NCBI GenBank assembly: GCA_964633725.1
Contig: CAZWHY010000006.1
Location: forward strand, 29,594 to 93,593
DNA from: Berkiella_A sp964633725
GTDB taxonomy: Bacteria > Pseudomonadota > Gammaproteobacteria > Berkiellales > Berkiellaceae
Reading direction: 5' to 3'
Length of the DNA stretch: 64,000 nt
Part shown: positions 17,186-26,348 of the stretch, piece by piece
How the letters are laid out: each line of letters starts with the position of its first letter
How positions within the stretch are numbered: position 1 is the stretch's first letter
Notes under the pieces: generated by a model
What the model was told of the DNA's origin: nothing
What the model saw: the letters and a program-made list of their open reading frames with translations, nothing else
Database searches by the model: none
Translations under genes and position numbers: made by a program

Positions 17186-18126
17186 ATTTGTTGCTCTCCA
17201 AGGTTACGGCCAACTTGGAACATGTCACGTTTGGCGTTTAAAATATCTTTAACATGGGCTCGTTTTTTACCCGGGAATTGTAACTCGGTTAATAAGAGTG
17301 CGCCGTCTCCACACGCAACGAGTATGCCTTTAGCACTAGACTCTAGTATTGTGCCTGGTTTGTTTGTATGTGTTCGGTTCATAGGTTGTGCCTGTAATAT
17401 TCTAATACTTTCGCTATTATGCTTAAAAAAAGCGATGGGCCAAGGGGTATACGCTCTTATCTTTCTATCAATATCTAAGCTGTTTTCATTAAAACAAATA
17501 CCGGCATCTTGTTTTTGTATTTTAGGCGCATGTGTTGATAGACTATTATCTTGTGGAATAGGCTGAGGGTTTTGCACAATCTGGGATAAATTATTTTTAA
17601 TCATAACCTGCCCCATCGCGCCCAAGGTTTCTGACAGTGATTCTGATGTGTCTGTATTTTGAATCGTATATTCAGCTTGATAGAGAATATCGCCTGTATC
17701 TAATCCTGCATCCATTTGCATCAAAGTGACCCCTGTTTTTGTGTCGCCACTTAATAGAGAATATTGAATAGGCGCGGCGCCACGCCATTTGGGTAACAAT
17801 GATAAATGCATATTGATACAACCTAATCGAGGCGCTGCCAGTACATCAGGTGGCAATAATAAACCATAAGCGACGACTAGCATCAAATCGGCTTGATAAT
17901 GTTTGAGTCGTTCTACAGCTGCTTTATCTTTGAGGGTGGCTGGCTGCTCTATAGGAATATTATGTTGTAAAGCCAAGACTTTGACAGGACTAGGGGTGAG
18001 TTGTAAGCCTCTACCTTGGCGTCTATCGGGTTGTGTATACACTGCGACAATATCATGGTCTGTTTTTAGCAGTGCGGTAAGCTGCTGCTGGGCCAACATT
18101 GGGGTGCCCGCAAAAATAATTTTCAT
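17182..18126 (-). CDS. fmt: Methionyl-tRNA formyltransferase
   Basis: Formylates initiator Met-tRNA using 10-formyltetrahydrofolate. It has 314 residues. The N-terminal domain begins IIFAGTPMLAQQQL and has the catalytic region INMHLSLLPKWRGAAPIQ plus the DAGLDTGDIL motif. The C-terminal OB-like domain binds tRNA (PGTILESSAKGILVACGDG). It starts two bases after the def stop and ends overlapping rsmB, the classic def-fmt-rsmB order that pairs formylation with later deformylation. Confidence 0.97.
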   Translation of the reverse strand: MKIIFAGTPMLAQQQLTALLKTDHDIVAVYTQPDRRQGRGLQLTPSPVKVLALQHNIPIEQPATLKDKAAVERLKHYQADLMLVVAYGLLLPPDVLAAPRLGCINMHLSLLPKWRGAAPIQYSLLSGDTKTGVTLMQMDAGLDTGDILYQAEYTIQNTDTSESLSETLGAMGQVMIKNNLSQIVQNPQPIPQDNSLSTHAPKIQKQDAGICFNENSLDIDRKIRAYTPWPIAFFKHNSESIRILQAQPMNRTHTNKPGTILESSAKGILVACGDGALLLTELQFPGKKRAHVKDILNAKRDMFQVGRNLGEQQI

Positions 18127-18128
18127 GT

Positions 18129-18632
18129 TTAGTCCTGGAACTGGTTCAATTTAGCTAATTTTTTCAATAGGCGTGATTTTTTCAAGCCGGATAAGCGATC
18201 GATAAATAAGATGCCGTTTAGGTGGTCGGACTCATGTTGCACGCAGGATGAGGCTAGTCCTTCCAATGTAAGCTCTTGGAACTCACCTTTGGGTGTTTGA
18301 AATCGTACTGTAATGATCTTGGCACGTTTGATTTTGGTATAAACGCCAGGAAAGGACATACAGCCTTCTTCTGATGTGATAATACCTTGTTCGGCAATAA
18401 TTTCAGGATTGATAAAGCATAGTGGGGCAGTACCATCCCTAGAAGCATCCATGACAAAAATAGATTGTGTTTTGCCAATCTGATTGGCCGCTAGACCGCA
18501 AGCATTATCTTCGTACATGGTTTCAAATAAATCGTTCACATGCTGCTGTATCGTTGCATCGAAGCTCTCTACAGTTGTGGTCGGGGTTTTTAGCGTGTTA
18601 TTTGGGTAACACAATATTTCTAATATACTCAT
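18129..18632 (-). CDS. def: Peptide deformylase
   Basis: A metalloenzyme that removes the N-formyl group from nascent proteins. From the ATG at 18632 it has 167 residues (MSILEILCYP), the normal family length. A longer frame from 18731 adds 33 unmatched residues and was not used. The three deformylase motifs are intact: GLAANQ (46-51), EGCMS (89-93, metal ligand Cys91) and HESDH (133-137, two His ligands and catalytic Glu134). It is the first gene of the leftward def-fmt-rsmB-trkA-trkH unit, divergent from the LysM gene. Confidence 0.96.
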   Translation of the reverse strand: MSILEILCYPNNTLKTPTTTVESFDATIQQHVNDLFETMYEDNACGLAANQIGKTQSIFVMDASRDGTAPLCFINPEIIAEQGIITSEEGCMSFPGVYTKIKRAKIITVRFQTPKGEFQELTLEGLASSCVQHESDHLNGILFIDRLSGLKKSRLLKKLAKLNQFQD

Positions 18633-18788
18633 ATACGATAAATAGTTAATAAACTGATTATTGGGAATACAAGGCAGCATTTTAACACAGATCAAGGAGT
18701 GGAGAGATCTTGTGAATGAGTGTAAATTCAAGGTTATGATATAACAATAGAGTTTAGTTCATAAACACAGTATTCGGAGCAATTATTT

Positions 18789-19880
18789 GTGGGTCATAAA
18801 ACTTTTAAATGGATATATAGGTTATTTTTAGGCTGTTGTTTTGTATTAATGGCACCATTAGCGGCTCAGTCACAGGTAAAGTCTCAATTAGTATTGGAAA
18901 AGGCGCCTGCGGCTTATCAGGTCAAAAAGGGCGATACTCTGTGGGGCATTGCAGAGAGGTTTTTGCATGAGCCTTGGCTTTGGCCCGAAATTTGGGCGGG
19001 GAATTCTAATATTAAAAATCCAGATCTCATTTTTCCGGGTGATAGGATTATTTTAGGATTTGATGGCGCTGGTAATCCTAGTTTACGATTAGAACGCCAA
19101 GGCGTGAGGACATACTGGGAAAATGGGCAACGAGTAGTGAAGTTGAGCCCAGAGGTGCGTACAGAGGCAGCAGATGGGGCAATCCCCACGGTGCCGATTA
19201 GTGTGATTAAGCCTTTTTTCAACCAATCTAGAGTGATTACAGAGGAGATTGTAGAAAATAGTCCTAAAATAGTAGCTTTAGATGAAGATCATCTTATTGT
19301 GGGGGCGGGAGATAGGATCTATGCTCGACCTATTTTGCCAGAGAGCCCCTTAGAGGTCTTTTCTATCTTTCGTGTAGGGAAAGATTATATACATCCTACA
19401 ACTAATGAATATCTGGGCACAGAGGGATTAGATCTGGGTAAGGCGTACCTAGAGCAGCATGGTGATCCGGCTTCATTAATTTTGCGCAAAAGCAATGCTG
19501 AAATTAGAGTAGGGGATCAGCTTATTGAGCCGCAGAATCATGAGTTAGATGCTTACTTTACACCTAAGGCACCTCAAGGTATGCCAGAAGGATTAATTAT
19601 TTCTGTGTTTGGAGGCTTATCTCAAATTGGCCAATATCAAGTTATTGTGATTACAGGTGGGCGCGATCAATTTAGAGAGTCTGGGGATGTTTTGTCAGTA
19701 CGACAATCACAAAAAGATATTCCTTCTAGGTTGCGGACTAAAGATCTAGATGCGTTAGAATACCCCACATTAAAAGTTGGCAAACTCGTGGTGTTTCGAG
19801 TGTTTGATAAAGTCAGCTATGCTCTGGTTATGAATGCAAATAGACCTATATATATTTTGGATAGTGTGGGCTCGCCTTAG
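18789..19880 (+). CDS. LysM-domain secreted protein
   Basis: An exported protein of 363 residues with one N-terminal LysM peptidoglycan-binding domain. A signal peptide is evident (residues 1-28; hydrophobic FLGCCFVLMAPLAAQS). The LysM domain (about 42-89) reads YQVKKGDTLWGIAERF...NPDLIFPGDRI. The remaining ~270 residues have no domain I recognise. LysM proteins of this type sit next to dprA, opposite def, in many gammaproteobacteria, and the position matches here. The start is GTG at 18789. A role in envelope organisation is likely, but the exact function is unknown. Confidence 0.85.
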   Translation: MGHKTFKWIYRLFLGCCFVLMAPLAAQSQVKSQLVLEKAPAAYQVKKGDTLWGIAERFLHEPWLWPEIWAGNSNIKNPDLIFPGDRIILGFDGAGNPSLRLERQGVRTYWENGQRVVKLSPEVRTEAADGAIPTVPISVIKPFFNQSRVITEEIVENSPKIVALDEDHLIVGAGDRIYARPILPESPLEVFSIFRVGKDYIHPTTNEYLGTEGLDLGKAYLEQHGDPASLILRKSNAEIRVGDQLIEPQNHELDAYFTPKAPQGMPEGLIISVFGGLSQIGQYQVIVITGGRDQFRESGDVLSVRQSQKDIPSRLRTKDLDALEYPTLKVGKLVVFRVFDKVSYALVMNANRPIYILDSVGSP

Positions 19881-19993
19881 GGCACTTGCTATTGCCATTA
19901 GATAGAGGTGTAAGAGAAAGCCGGTGTTGATTTAAGCAGATGACGGTCATTTGATTCGTCATCATGCTATTTAGTAAGTTGTGAAAGAAGTAT

Positions 19994-21172
19994 ATGATTA
20001 AAACAACAGCAGACAATGAGTTAATGTATTGGTTGGTTTTGAATCGGTGTCCCAGAATAGGGTTAAGACGATTGAAAGATTTGATACGGCAAGGTGGTAG
20101 TTTACAAAGTTGGTTTAATGGTAGACAGCCAACATCAGCGTTTGTCCGTTGGTATCAAATGCAAGGTAATCAGGCACAAACTCAAAAGCCATTATCTCTT
20201 GATTGGGCAGGGGTAGACAAAGATTTATCCTGGGCGGATGCACCTAATAACCACATCATCACTTTAGATTTCACTAAAACCTCACAAAAACCATATCCCG
20301 CGTGGCTAGAACAAATTGCCTCACCTCCGCCGGTCCTATTTGTGCGGGGCAATGCTTCTATTTTAAATGATCCCCAAGTTGCAATGGTTGGAAGTCGGAA
20401 AACCAGTTCACAAGGCCAACAAAACGGCTATGCTTTTGCGAAACAATTGTCCTCATGGGGTGTGGTCATCACCAGCGGTTTAGCTCTGGGTGTGGATGGA
20501 GCATGCCATCAAGGCGCCTTAGAAGCAGAACAGTATACAATTGGCGTTATGGGGCGAGGACTGGATCAAATATATCCTAGAGCACACACAGCATTAGCGG
20601 AACGGATTCTAGAGCGTGGAGCTTGGGTCTCTGAGATCCCTATTGGCATAGGTCCTCGCAGAGAGCACTTTCCCAGGCGTAACAGAATCATTAGTGGATT
20701 ATCATTAGGTGTTATTGTAGTGGAAGCGGCAAAAAAAAGTGGCTCTTTGATCACAGCAAGCTATGCTTTGGAACAAGGGAGAGAAATTTTTGCACTTCCA
20801 GGTTCGATAAATAACCCAATGGCAATGGGGTGTCATCAGTTGATTAGACAAGGTGCGATGTGCGTTGATAATCCCGTCCAAGTGATGGAAGCATTGCGAC
20901 CCCAGTTGACTGGGACTGAGTGGGATGCCAGTATAGTCAACGAGCCATCAAAGAGTCATAAACCAAACATAAAACCAAAAATGGAGGAAACCCATGTTCA
21001 ACTTGATCCGGGCGAAGCTAAGATATTAGCTTTTGTGACGGATAACTGTACGCCATTAGATGGAATTGTGGATCAATCAGGATTGACCTCGCAGCAGGTT
21101 TCAATGATGCTACTAAACCTTGAATTACAAGGTTGCATCAAGACCGTACCTGGCGGTGTCATCCGAATATAA
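19994..21172 (+). CDS. dprA: DNA-processing protein DprA
   Basis: Binds incoming single-stranded DNA and loads RecA during natural transformation. It has 392 residues. A helix-hairpin-like N-terminus (NRCPRIGLRRLKDLI) precedes the Rossmann-like DprA/Smf core: MVGSRKTSSQGQQNGY, SGLALGVDGACHQGAL, FPRRNRIISGLS and GSLITASYALEQGRE. A winged-helix DprA C-terminal domain (about 325-392) follows. comF, another competence-linked gene, is also in the window, but that alone does not show competence. smg begins 14 bases downstream. Confidence 0.96.
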   Translation: MIKTTADNELMYWLVLNRCPRIGLRRLKDLIRQGGSLQSWFNGRQPTSAFVRWYQMQGNQAQTQKPLSLDWAGVDKDLSWADAPNNHIITLDFTKTSQKPYPAWLEQIASPPPVLFVRGNASILNDPQVAMVGSRKTSSQGQQNGYAFAKQLSSWGVVITSGLALGVDGACHQGALEAEQYTIGVMGRGLDQIYPRAHTALAERILERGAWVSEIPIGIGPRREHFPRRNRIISGLSLGVIVVEAAKKSGSLITASYALEQGREIFALPGSINNPMAMGCHQLIRQGAMCVDNPVQVMEALRPQLTGTEWDASIVNEPSKSHKPNIKPKMEETHVQLDPGEAKILAFVTDNCTPLDGIVDQSGLTSQQVSMMLLNLELQGCIKTVPGGVIRI

Positions 21173-21186
21173 GACAGGTGATCAAT

Positions 21187-21663
21187 ATGAAAGAAAATGT
21201 GGTTGATGTTCTCATGTTTTTATTTGACAACTATCTATCTTATGAGGAAGGTATGCCTGAGGATGAAATGGTTTTGGCCTGTGAGCTAGAGGAAGCAGGG
21301 TTTGATGTTGGGGAGATAACACAAGCATTTGATTGGTTAGGTGATCTAGCTGATTTGCAGGATGTGGAAGTTGAGATCTTAACGCATAAAAAAGCAATAC
21401 GCGTTTTTACCGCTGCGGAGCAATGCAAACTAGAGGTGGCCAGCTTAAGCTATTTATTACAGTTAGAGAACACAGGTTATATTGATGTGATGACTCGCGA
21501 AATTATTATGGACCGAGCTATGGTTATTCCCGCATCTCAGATTGATTTTCAAGCATTTAAGCGCATCGTGGGTTTAGTGATGCTAAATAGCCCTCAATAT
21601 AAAGATAATTTTGCTTTTGTTGAGGATTTGGTTTTTGATGAGGTAGAGAGCGTTATTCATTAA
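21187..21663 (+). CDS. smg: Smg family protein (DUF494)
   Basis: A 158-residue acidic cytoplasmic protein of the Smg/DUF494 family, almost always found beside dprA and topA; its biochemical function is unknown. The chosen ATG at 21187 gives MKENVVDVLMFLFDNYL, the conserved N-terminus, whereas an upstream GTG at 21133 lies inside dprA. The conserved DRAMVIP and GLVMLNSP segments are visible. It lies between dprA and topA on the same strand. Confidence 0.93.
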   Translation: MKENVVDVLMFLFDNYLSYEEGMPEDEMVLACELEEAGFDVGEITQAFDWLGDLADLQDVEVEILTHKKAIRVFTAAEQCKLEVASLSYLLQLENTGYIDVMTREIIMDRAMVIPASQIDFQAFKRIVGLVMLNSPQYKDNFAFVEDLVFDEVESVIH

Positions 21664-21698
21664 CGCGCTCCCCATCATATAAGGGAGCACAATACATA

Positions 21699-24032
21699 AT
21701 GAGTAATCGACTAGTCGTAGTGGAATCCCCTGCTAAGGCTAAAACGATCAAAAAATACTTGGGCAAGGGCTATGAGGTCGTTGCTTCCTATGGTCATGTT
21801 CGGGATCTCATACCCAAAGAAGGTGCGGTGGATCCCGATAATGATTTTGCGATGAAATATGAGGTCATTGAAAAAAATGCCCATCATGTCAAAGCGATTG
21901 CTCAGGCATTGAAAAAATGTGATGAATTATTGCTCGCAACTGATCCGGATAGAGAGGGCGAGGCCATTGCCTATCATATTTTTGAGTTGATGCGGGAAAA
22001 GAAATTACTAAAAAATAAACCTGTGCGGCGAGTTGTATTTCATGAGATCACCAAACAAGCGATTGTGGGGGCGATTGATGATGCCCGAGAATTGTCTATG
22101 GACATGGTTTATGCCCAACAAGTCAGAAGAGCTTTAGATTATTTGGTGGGATTTAATCTTTCGCCGTTATTGTGGCGGAAAATCAGACCAGGATTATCTG
22201 CTGGCCGGGTTCAAAGCCCCGCTTTGGTTATGATTGTTCAGCGAGAGCTGGAGATAGAAGCGTTTGAAGCCAAAGAATATTGGACGATAGAGGCACAATG
22301 TGAAAAAGATCCACAAGCCTTTAAAGCCAAGCTACATACCTATGATGGTGAAAAGCTTAAGCAATTTTCTATCACAGATGGGGATACGACCAACAAGGCG
22401 ATACAAGTATTGTTGGCCGCGAGTAATGGCATCTTATTGGTTGATAAAGTAGAAAAGAAAAAACGCAAACGCAATCCAACTGCGCCTTTTACCACGTCAA
22501 CATTACAACAAGAAGCTTCCCGAAAACTTGGGTTTACTGCGAACAGAACCATGCGTACTGCTCAACAGTTGTATGAAGGTATAGATTTGGGTGATGGTAA
22601 TACTGGTTTGATTACCTACATGAGAACAGACTCGGTGAACTTGGCAATGAGTGCGATTGAGGAAATTAGAGAGCTCATTGCAGATAAATATGGTGCCAAA
22701 GCTTTGCCCGATACACTCAGAACCTATAAAACCAAATCAAAAAATGCACAAGAAGCACATGAGGCCATTCGTCCGACATCTGCGGCTATTGAGCCATCGA
22801 AAATTAAGGAAATGTTGTCAGCCGATCAGTTCAAATTGTATAACTTGGTTTGGAAACGTACTGTAGCCTGCCAAATGATACATGCCACAATTGATACCGT
22901 TGCTTGCGAGTTAAAATGTGGTGACAATCATATTTTTAAAGCAAATGGTTCCGTGATTGTCGATCCTGGGTTCTTAAAAGTATATGAAGAGGGGCAGGAT
23001 GATGTCAGTACCGAGACCGATAAAATGCTACCCTCCATGGAAAAAGGCGACAAAATAAAAGTATTAGACATCAAAGGCGATCAACATTTTACAGAGCCAC
23101 CACCGCGCTTTTCAGAAGCGACATTGGTGAAAACATTAGAAGAATATGGCATTGGCCGTCCTTCTACTTATGCCTCTATTATTAGCACATTGCAAAATAG
23201 AGAATATGTGAGATTAGACCAAAAACGCTTTCATCCTACTGATGTTGGGCGTGTAGTTAGCCGATTTTTAACCACCTACTTTGGTCAATATGTAGACTAT
23301 GGATACACGGCAAACTTAGAAGATTCTTTAGATGCGGTTTCCAGAGGTGAGCAAGAGTGGAAGCCACTACTAGAAGAGTTTTGGCAGCCATTTATTAATT
23401 TGGTTAAAGAAATTAAGGACAATGTTAAGCGGGAAGATGTTACACAAGAACCTATGGATGAAAAGTGTCCCACCTGTGAGAAGCCCTTATCGATTAGATT
23501 GGGTAAACGCGGCAGATTTATTGGATGTACGGCTTATCCAGACTGTGACTATACACGTAGTTTAGAAGGCTCAGAGGATGCAACCGCTACCCCAGAGATT
23601 GTGGAAGGTAGAAAATGTTCTAAGTGTGAGTCTGACTTGGTTATTAAAGCCGGGCGTTATGGAAAATTCATTGGTTGTAGTAGCTACCCAAATTGTAACT
23701 TCATTGAGCCACTGGAAAAGCCAGAAGATACAGAAGTGTCTTGCCCTAAATGCAATAAGGGCACAATACTAAAACGTAAGTCTAGGCGTGGTAAAGTATT
23801 TTATTCTTGCTCAGGCTACCCGGATTGCCAGTATGCCATGTGGTATCCGCCTATCACAGAGGCCTGTCCGACTTGTGATTGGCCTATTACCATGAAAAAA
23901 ACCACTAAAAAACGTGGAACAGAGCGCGCTTGCCCACAAAAAGAATGTCAATTTTGTGAGCCTTTAGAAGAAACAGAAGAGGAAGATAAAGAGCAAGGTG
24001 AAGATCAAGATAAAGAGCAAGATAAAAATTAG
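21699..24032 (+). CDS. topA: DNA topoisomerase I
   Basis: A type IA topoisomerase that relaxes negative supercoils, balancing gyrase. It has 777 residues. The TOPRIM domain begins LVVVESPAKAKTIKKYLG with DPDREGEAIAYH. The active-site tyrosine is Tyr307 in TYMRTDS. Four C-terminal zinc-ribbon units are visible, each with CPxC or CxxC pairs, between about residues 588 and 755. The fourth is irregular (TCDW...CPQKEC). The protein ends in an acidic Glu/Asp/Gln-rich tail. The start is the ATG at 21699, preceded by AAGGGAG. Confidence 0.97.
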   Translation: MSNRLVVVESPAKAKTIKKYLGKGYEVVASYGHVRDLIPKEGAVDPDNDFAMKYEVIEKNAHHVKAIAQALKKCDELLLATDPDREGEAIAYHIFELMREKKLLKNKPVRRVVFHEITKQAIVGAIDDARELSMDMVYAQQVRRALDYLVGFNLSPLLWRKIRPGLSAGRVQSPALVMIVQRELEIEAFEAKEYWTIEAQCEKDPQAFKAKLHTYDGEKLKQFSITDGDTTNKAIQVLLAASNGILLVDKVEKKKRKRNPTAPFTTSTLQQEASRKLGFTANRTMRTAQQLYEGIDLGDGNTGLITYMRTDSVNLAMSAIEEIRELIADKYGAKALPDTLRTYKTKSKNAQEAHEAIRPTSAAIEPSKIKEMLSADQFKLYNLVWKRTVACQMIHATIDTVACELKCGDNHIFKANGSVIVDPGFLKVYEEGQDDVSTETDKMLPSMEKGDKIKVLDIKGDQHFTEPPPRFSEATLVKTLEEYGIGRPSTYASIISTLQNREYVRLDQKRFHPTDVGRVVSRFLTTYFGQYVDYGYTANLEDSLDAVSRGEQEWKPLLEEFWQPFINLVKEIKDNVKREDVTQEPMDEKCPTCEKPLSIRLGKRGRFIGCTAYPDCDYTRSLEGSEDATATPEIVEGRKCSKCESDLVIKAGRYGKFIGCSSYPNCNFIEPLEKPEDTEVSCPKCNKGTILKRKSRRGKVFYSCSGYPDCQYAMWYPPITEACPTCDWPITMKKTTKKRGTERACPQKECQFCEPLEETEEEDKEQGEDQDKEQDKN

Positions 24033-24168
24033 CCACAGGTAAAGCTAGTAAAAGCTACAATGCAGAATATTCTCATTCGCATTGTAATCTTATTAGTTGA
24101 CCTTTTATAAGATTCCTATAAAATTCAGTCTAGGCTATGTTTTAGATTTTGTTTTATATTAATCTACA

Positions 24169-24205
24169 ACACAAGAGCCCCAATTTGGGGCTTTTGTGTT
24201 TTTGA
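24169..24205 (+). terminator. Intrinsic terminator between topA and purE
   Basis: The stem AAGAGCCCC / GGGGCTTTT with loop AATTT lies in a longer ACACAA/TTGTGT frame and is followed by TTTTT. It ends about 16 bases before the purE start, so it probably closes the topA transcript. Confidence 0.75.
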
Positions 24206-24220
24206 ATATGCGAGGCGCTT

Positions 24221-24748
24221 GTGAACCAATCTCACCATCCATTCTTTGTGGCTATCTTAATGGGCTCAGATAGTGACCTGCCTATTATGCAACATACGAT
24301 CGATACTTTTATCGCAGAAGAAATCCCATTTGAAGTTAAAATTACATCCGCTCATAGAACACCAGAGCAGACCAAAGCCTATGTTGTAGAGGCTGAAAAT
24401 AGAGGGGTGGGCGTATTTATCTGTGCCGCAGGCTTGGCTGCGCATTTGGCTGGCGCCGTTGCGGCGTATACAATTAAGCCTGTAATCGGCGTGCCGTTAA
24501 GTGCGGGAGTATTAGATGGCTGGGACGCGTTATTATCCACCGTGCAAATGCCAGGTGGCATACCGGTTGCCACCGTTGCAGTGGGTAAAGCGGGTGCTAA
24601 AAATGCAGCTATATTGGCGATGCAAATACTCGCTTTAGGTGATAAGAATATAGCAGAAAAATTAGTACAAATGAAAATGGCACAAAAACAAGCGGTTATA
24701 GAAAAAGATAAAATCATTAGTGAAAAGTATGCACAATATAACCAATGA
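24221..24748 (+). CDS. purE: N5-carboxyaminoimidazole ribonucleotide mutase PurE
   Basis: Converts N5-CAIR to CAIR in de novo purine synthesis. It has 175 residues. Family motifs include GSDSDLP (residues 15-21), SAHRTPE and GVPLSAGVLDGWDALLSTVQMPGG. The start is GTG at 24221, just after the terminator. purK, its usual partner, is not adjacent; the next gene is tsaC, overlapping the 3' end. Either purK lies elsewhere or this is a PurK-independent enzyme; sequence alone does not settle it. Confidence 0.95.
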   Translation: MNQSHHPFFVAILMGSDSDLPIMQHTIDTFIAEEIPFEVKITSAHRTPEQTKAYVVEAENRGVGVFICAAGLAAHLAGAVAAYTIKPVIGVPLSAGVLDGWDALLSTVQMPGGIPVATVAVGKAGAKNAAILAMQILALGDKNIAEKLVQMKMAQKQAVIEKDKIISEKYAQYNQ

Positions 24749-25343
24749 TTTAAGTGTTGCGGCAGGTGTTGAAGCGATTCGTCAGGGGAAGGTTATTGTT
24801 TACCCTACCGAGTCTGTGTATGGTTTTGGTTGCGATCCGATGCAACCATTGGCGGTTGAAAAAATAATCGCCTTAAAAAACAGAGCATCTCACAAAGGTT
24901 TTATTTTAATTATTAGTAAAATAGCGCAACTAACGCCTTATATTGATTGGGATAAAATTGCAGATAGTGATTGGAGCGTGGTTGAGAAATCTTGGCCAGG
25001 CCCTGTGACGTGGATATTACCTGCTAAACAAAGTGTGAATGCGTTGTTATTAGGCTCTAACCAAACGATTGCCATCCGAATGTCCAATCATCCCATCGCC
25101 AAAGCCTTGTGTGACACAGTGAATGGCGCCATTGTTTCTACCAGTGTGAATCGTTCAGAACAAGCACCGCTGATGCAACCTGACATTATTCAATCACAAT
25201 TTTCTGGTGATATTTCTGGCATAGTAACAGGCAGTTTGGGCACACAAAGAAAGCCTTCATGGGTGATTGATTTTGCTTCGCAAACTGTGTTGCGTGCAGG
25301 CTCAGATATCAGCATAATAAAAAAACTAGGGATTGCAGTATGA
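24729..25343 (+). CDS. tsaC: Threonylcarbamoyl-AMP synthase TsaC
   Basis: Makes threonylcarbamoyl-AMP from threonine, bicarbonate and ATP for the t6A37 modification of ANN-decoding tRNAs; TsaD, encoded at 57436-58470, completes that pathway. From the ATG at 24729 it has 204 residues (GTG at 24720 is an alternative). YrdC-fold motifs include VIVYPTESVYGFGCD, the KNRASHKGFILI segment, WPGPVTWILPA and STSVNRS. The GxGxxR-type tail is replaced by VLRAGSD. It overlaps purE by about 20 bases and hemF by four. Confidence 0.93.
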   Translation: MHNITNDLSVAAGVEAIRQGKVIVYPTESVYGFGCDPMQPLAVEKIIALKNRASHKGFILIISKIAQLTPYIDWDKIADSDWSVVEKSWPGPVTWILPAKQSVNALLLGSNQTIAIRMSNHPIAKALCDTVNGAIVSTSVNRSEQAPLMQPDIIQSQFSGDISGIVTGSLGTQRKPSWVIDFASQTVLRAGSDISIIKKLGIAV

Positions 25344-26275
25344 ATTGGTCTTTAAAAAAAGAAAACGTCAAAAAGTATTTATTAAAATTACAATCCGAGC
25401 TTTGTGCTAGCATTGCATCTGAAGACGCCACCGGGGAATTTATTATTGATGAATGGACTCGGGCAGAAGGGGGCGGTGGTATTTCTCGAGTTTTGGAAAA
25501 TGGCAGCGTGATTGAAAAGGGTGGGGTTAATTTTTCGCATGTTTTGGGTGCGTCCCTGCCGAGTAGCGCATCTAATGTACGACCAGAATTAGCGGGGGCT
25601 GCGTTTGAAGCGATGGGGGTGTCCTCTGTGATTCACCCCATTAACCCTTTTGTGCCGACAGCACATATGAATGTTAGATTGTTTGTTGCCACCCCTAAAA
25701 CAGGTGAGCCTATTTGGTGGTTTGGGGGTGGTTTTGATTTGACGCCCTATTATGGTTTTGAAGAAGATTGTGTCCAATGGCATCAAAAAACAAAAGCCAT
25801 TTGTGATGATTTTGGTGTGGATGTCTATCCTAAATATAAAAAATGGGCGGATGATTATTTCTTTATGCCACATAGAGATGAGCATCGTGGTGTGGGGGGG
25901 ATATTCTTTGATGATCTCAATACCAGCACTTGGGGTTGGGATTTTGAAAAATGCTTTGAATTCATACAAGCTGTGGGGCAGGGCTTTATCGACTCTTATG
26001 TACCTATTATTCAAAAGCACAAAGAGACAAGCTTTACAGAGGCGCAAAGAACCTATCAAAGCTACAGGCGTGGTCGGTATGTGGAATTCAACTTAGTTTA
26101 CGATAGAGGCACATTATTTGGGTTGCAGTCCAACGGCCGAACCGAGTCGATACTCATGTCCTTACCCTCTGAAGTGAAGTGGGCTTATCAATGGCAACCA
26201 AAAGAAAATACACCAGAAGCGGAATTAATCAGCAAGTATTTAATACCTAGAGATTGGGCGGCGATGGCTGTTTAA
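25340..26275 (+). CDS. hemF: Oxygen-dependent coproporphyrinogen III oxidase
   Basis: The aerobic heme-pathway enzyme converting coproporphyrinogen III to protoporphyrinogen IX. It has 311 residues. Clear family stretches are GGGGISRVLENG, SSVIHPINPFVPTAHMNVR, WWFGGGFDLTPYYG, DEHRGVGGIFFDDL and RRGRYVEFNLVYDRGTLFGL. It overlaps tsaC by four bases (ATGA), so purE-tsaC-hemF is one translationally coupled unit. Confidence 0.97.
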   Translation: MNWSLKKENVKKYLLKLQSELCASIASEDATGEFIIDEWTRAEGGGGISRVLENGSVIEKGGVNFSHVLGASLPSSASNVRPELAGAAFEAMGVSSVIHPINPFVPTAHMNVRLFVATPKTGEPIWWFGGGFDLTPYYGFEEDCVQWHQKTKAICDDFGVDVYPKYKKWADDYFFMPHRDEHRGVGGIFFDDLNTSTWGWDFEKCFEFIQAVGQGFIDSYVPIIQKHKETSFTEAQRTYQSYRRGRYVEFNLVYDRGTLFGLQSNGRTESILMSLPSEVKWAYQWQPKENTPEAELISKYLIPRDWAAMAV

Positions 26276-26304
26276 TTAAATAGTAAGATGTTTAAGTTTC
26301 TCCT

Positions 26305-26313
26305 TGCTATAAT
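26305..26313 (+). promoter_or_regulatory. Extended -10 promoter for the DUF389 gene
   Basis: TGCTATAAT is a perfect extended -10 element, 36 bases before the TTG start of the DUF389 gene. The -35 region is poor, as is typical for extended -10 promoters. An AGGA at 26339-26342 gives a ribosome binding site six bases before the TTG. Confidence 0.55.
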
Positions 26314-26348
26314 CTTAATACCACGATCCCATCGCGCTAGGATAAATT

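Noticed and set aside
25589..26059. 156-codon frame antisense to hemF
   Set aside because: Shadow of a strongly conserved hemF coding region.
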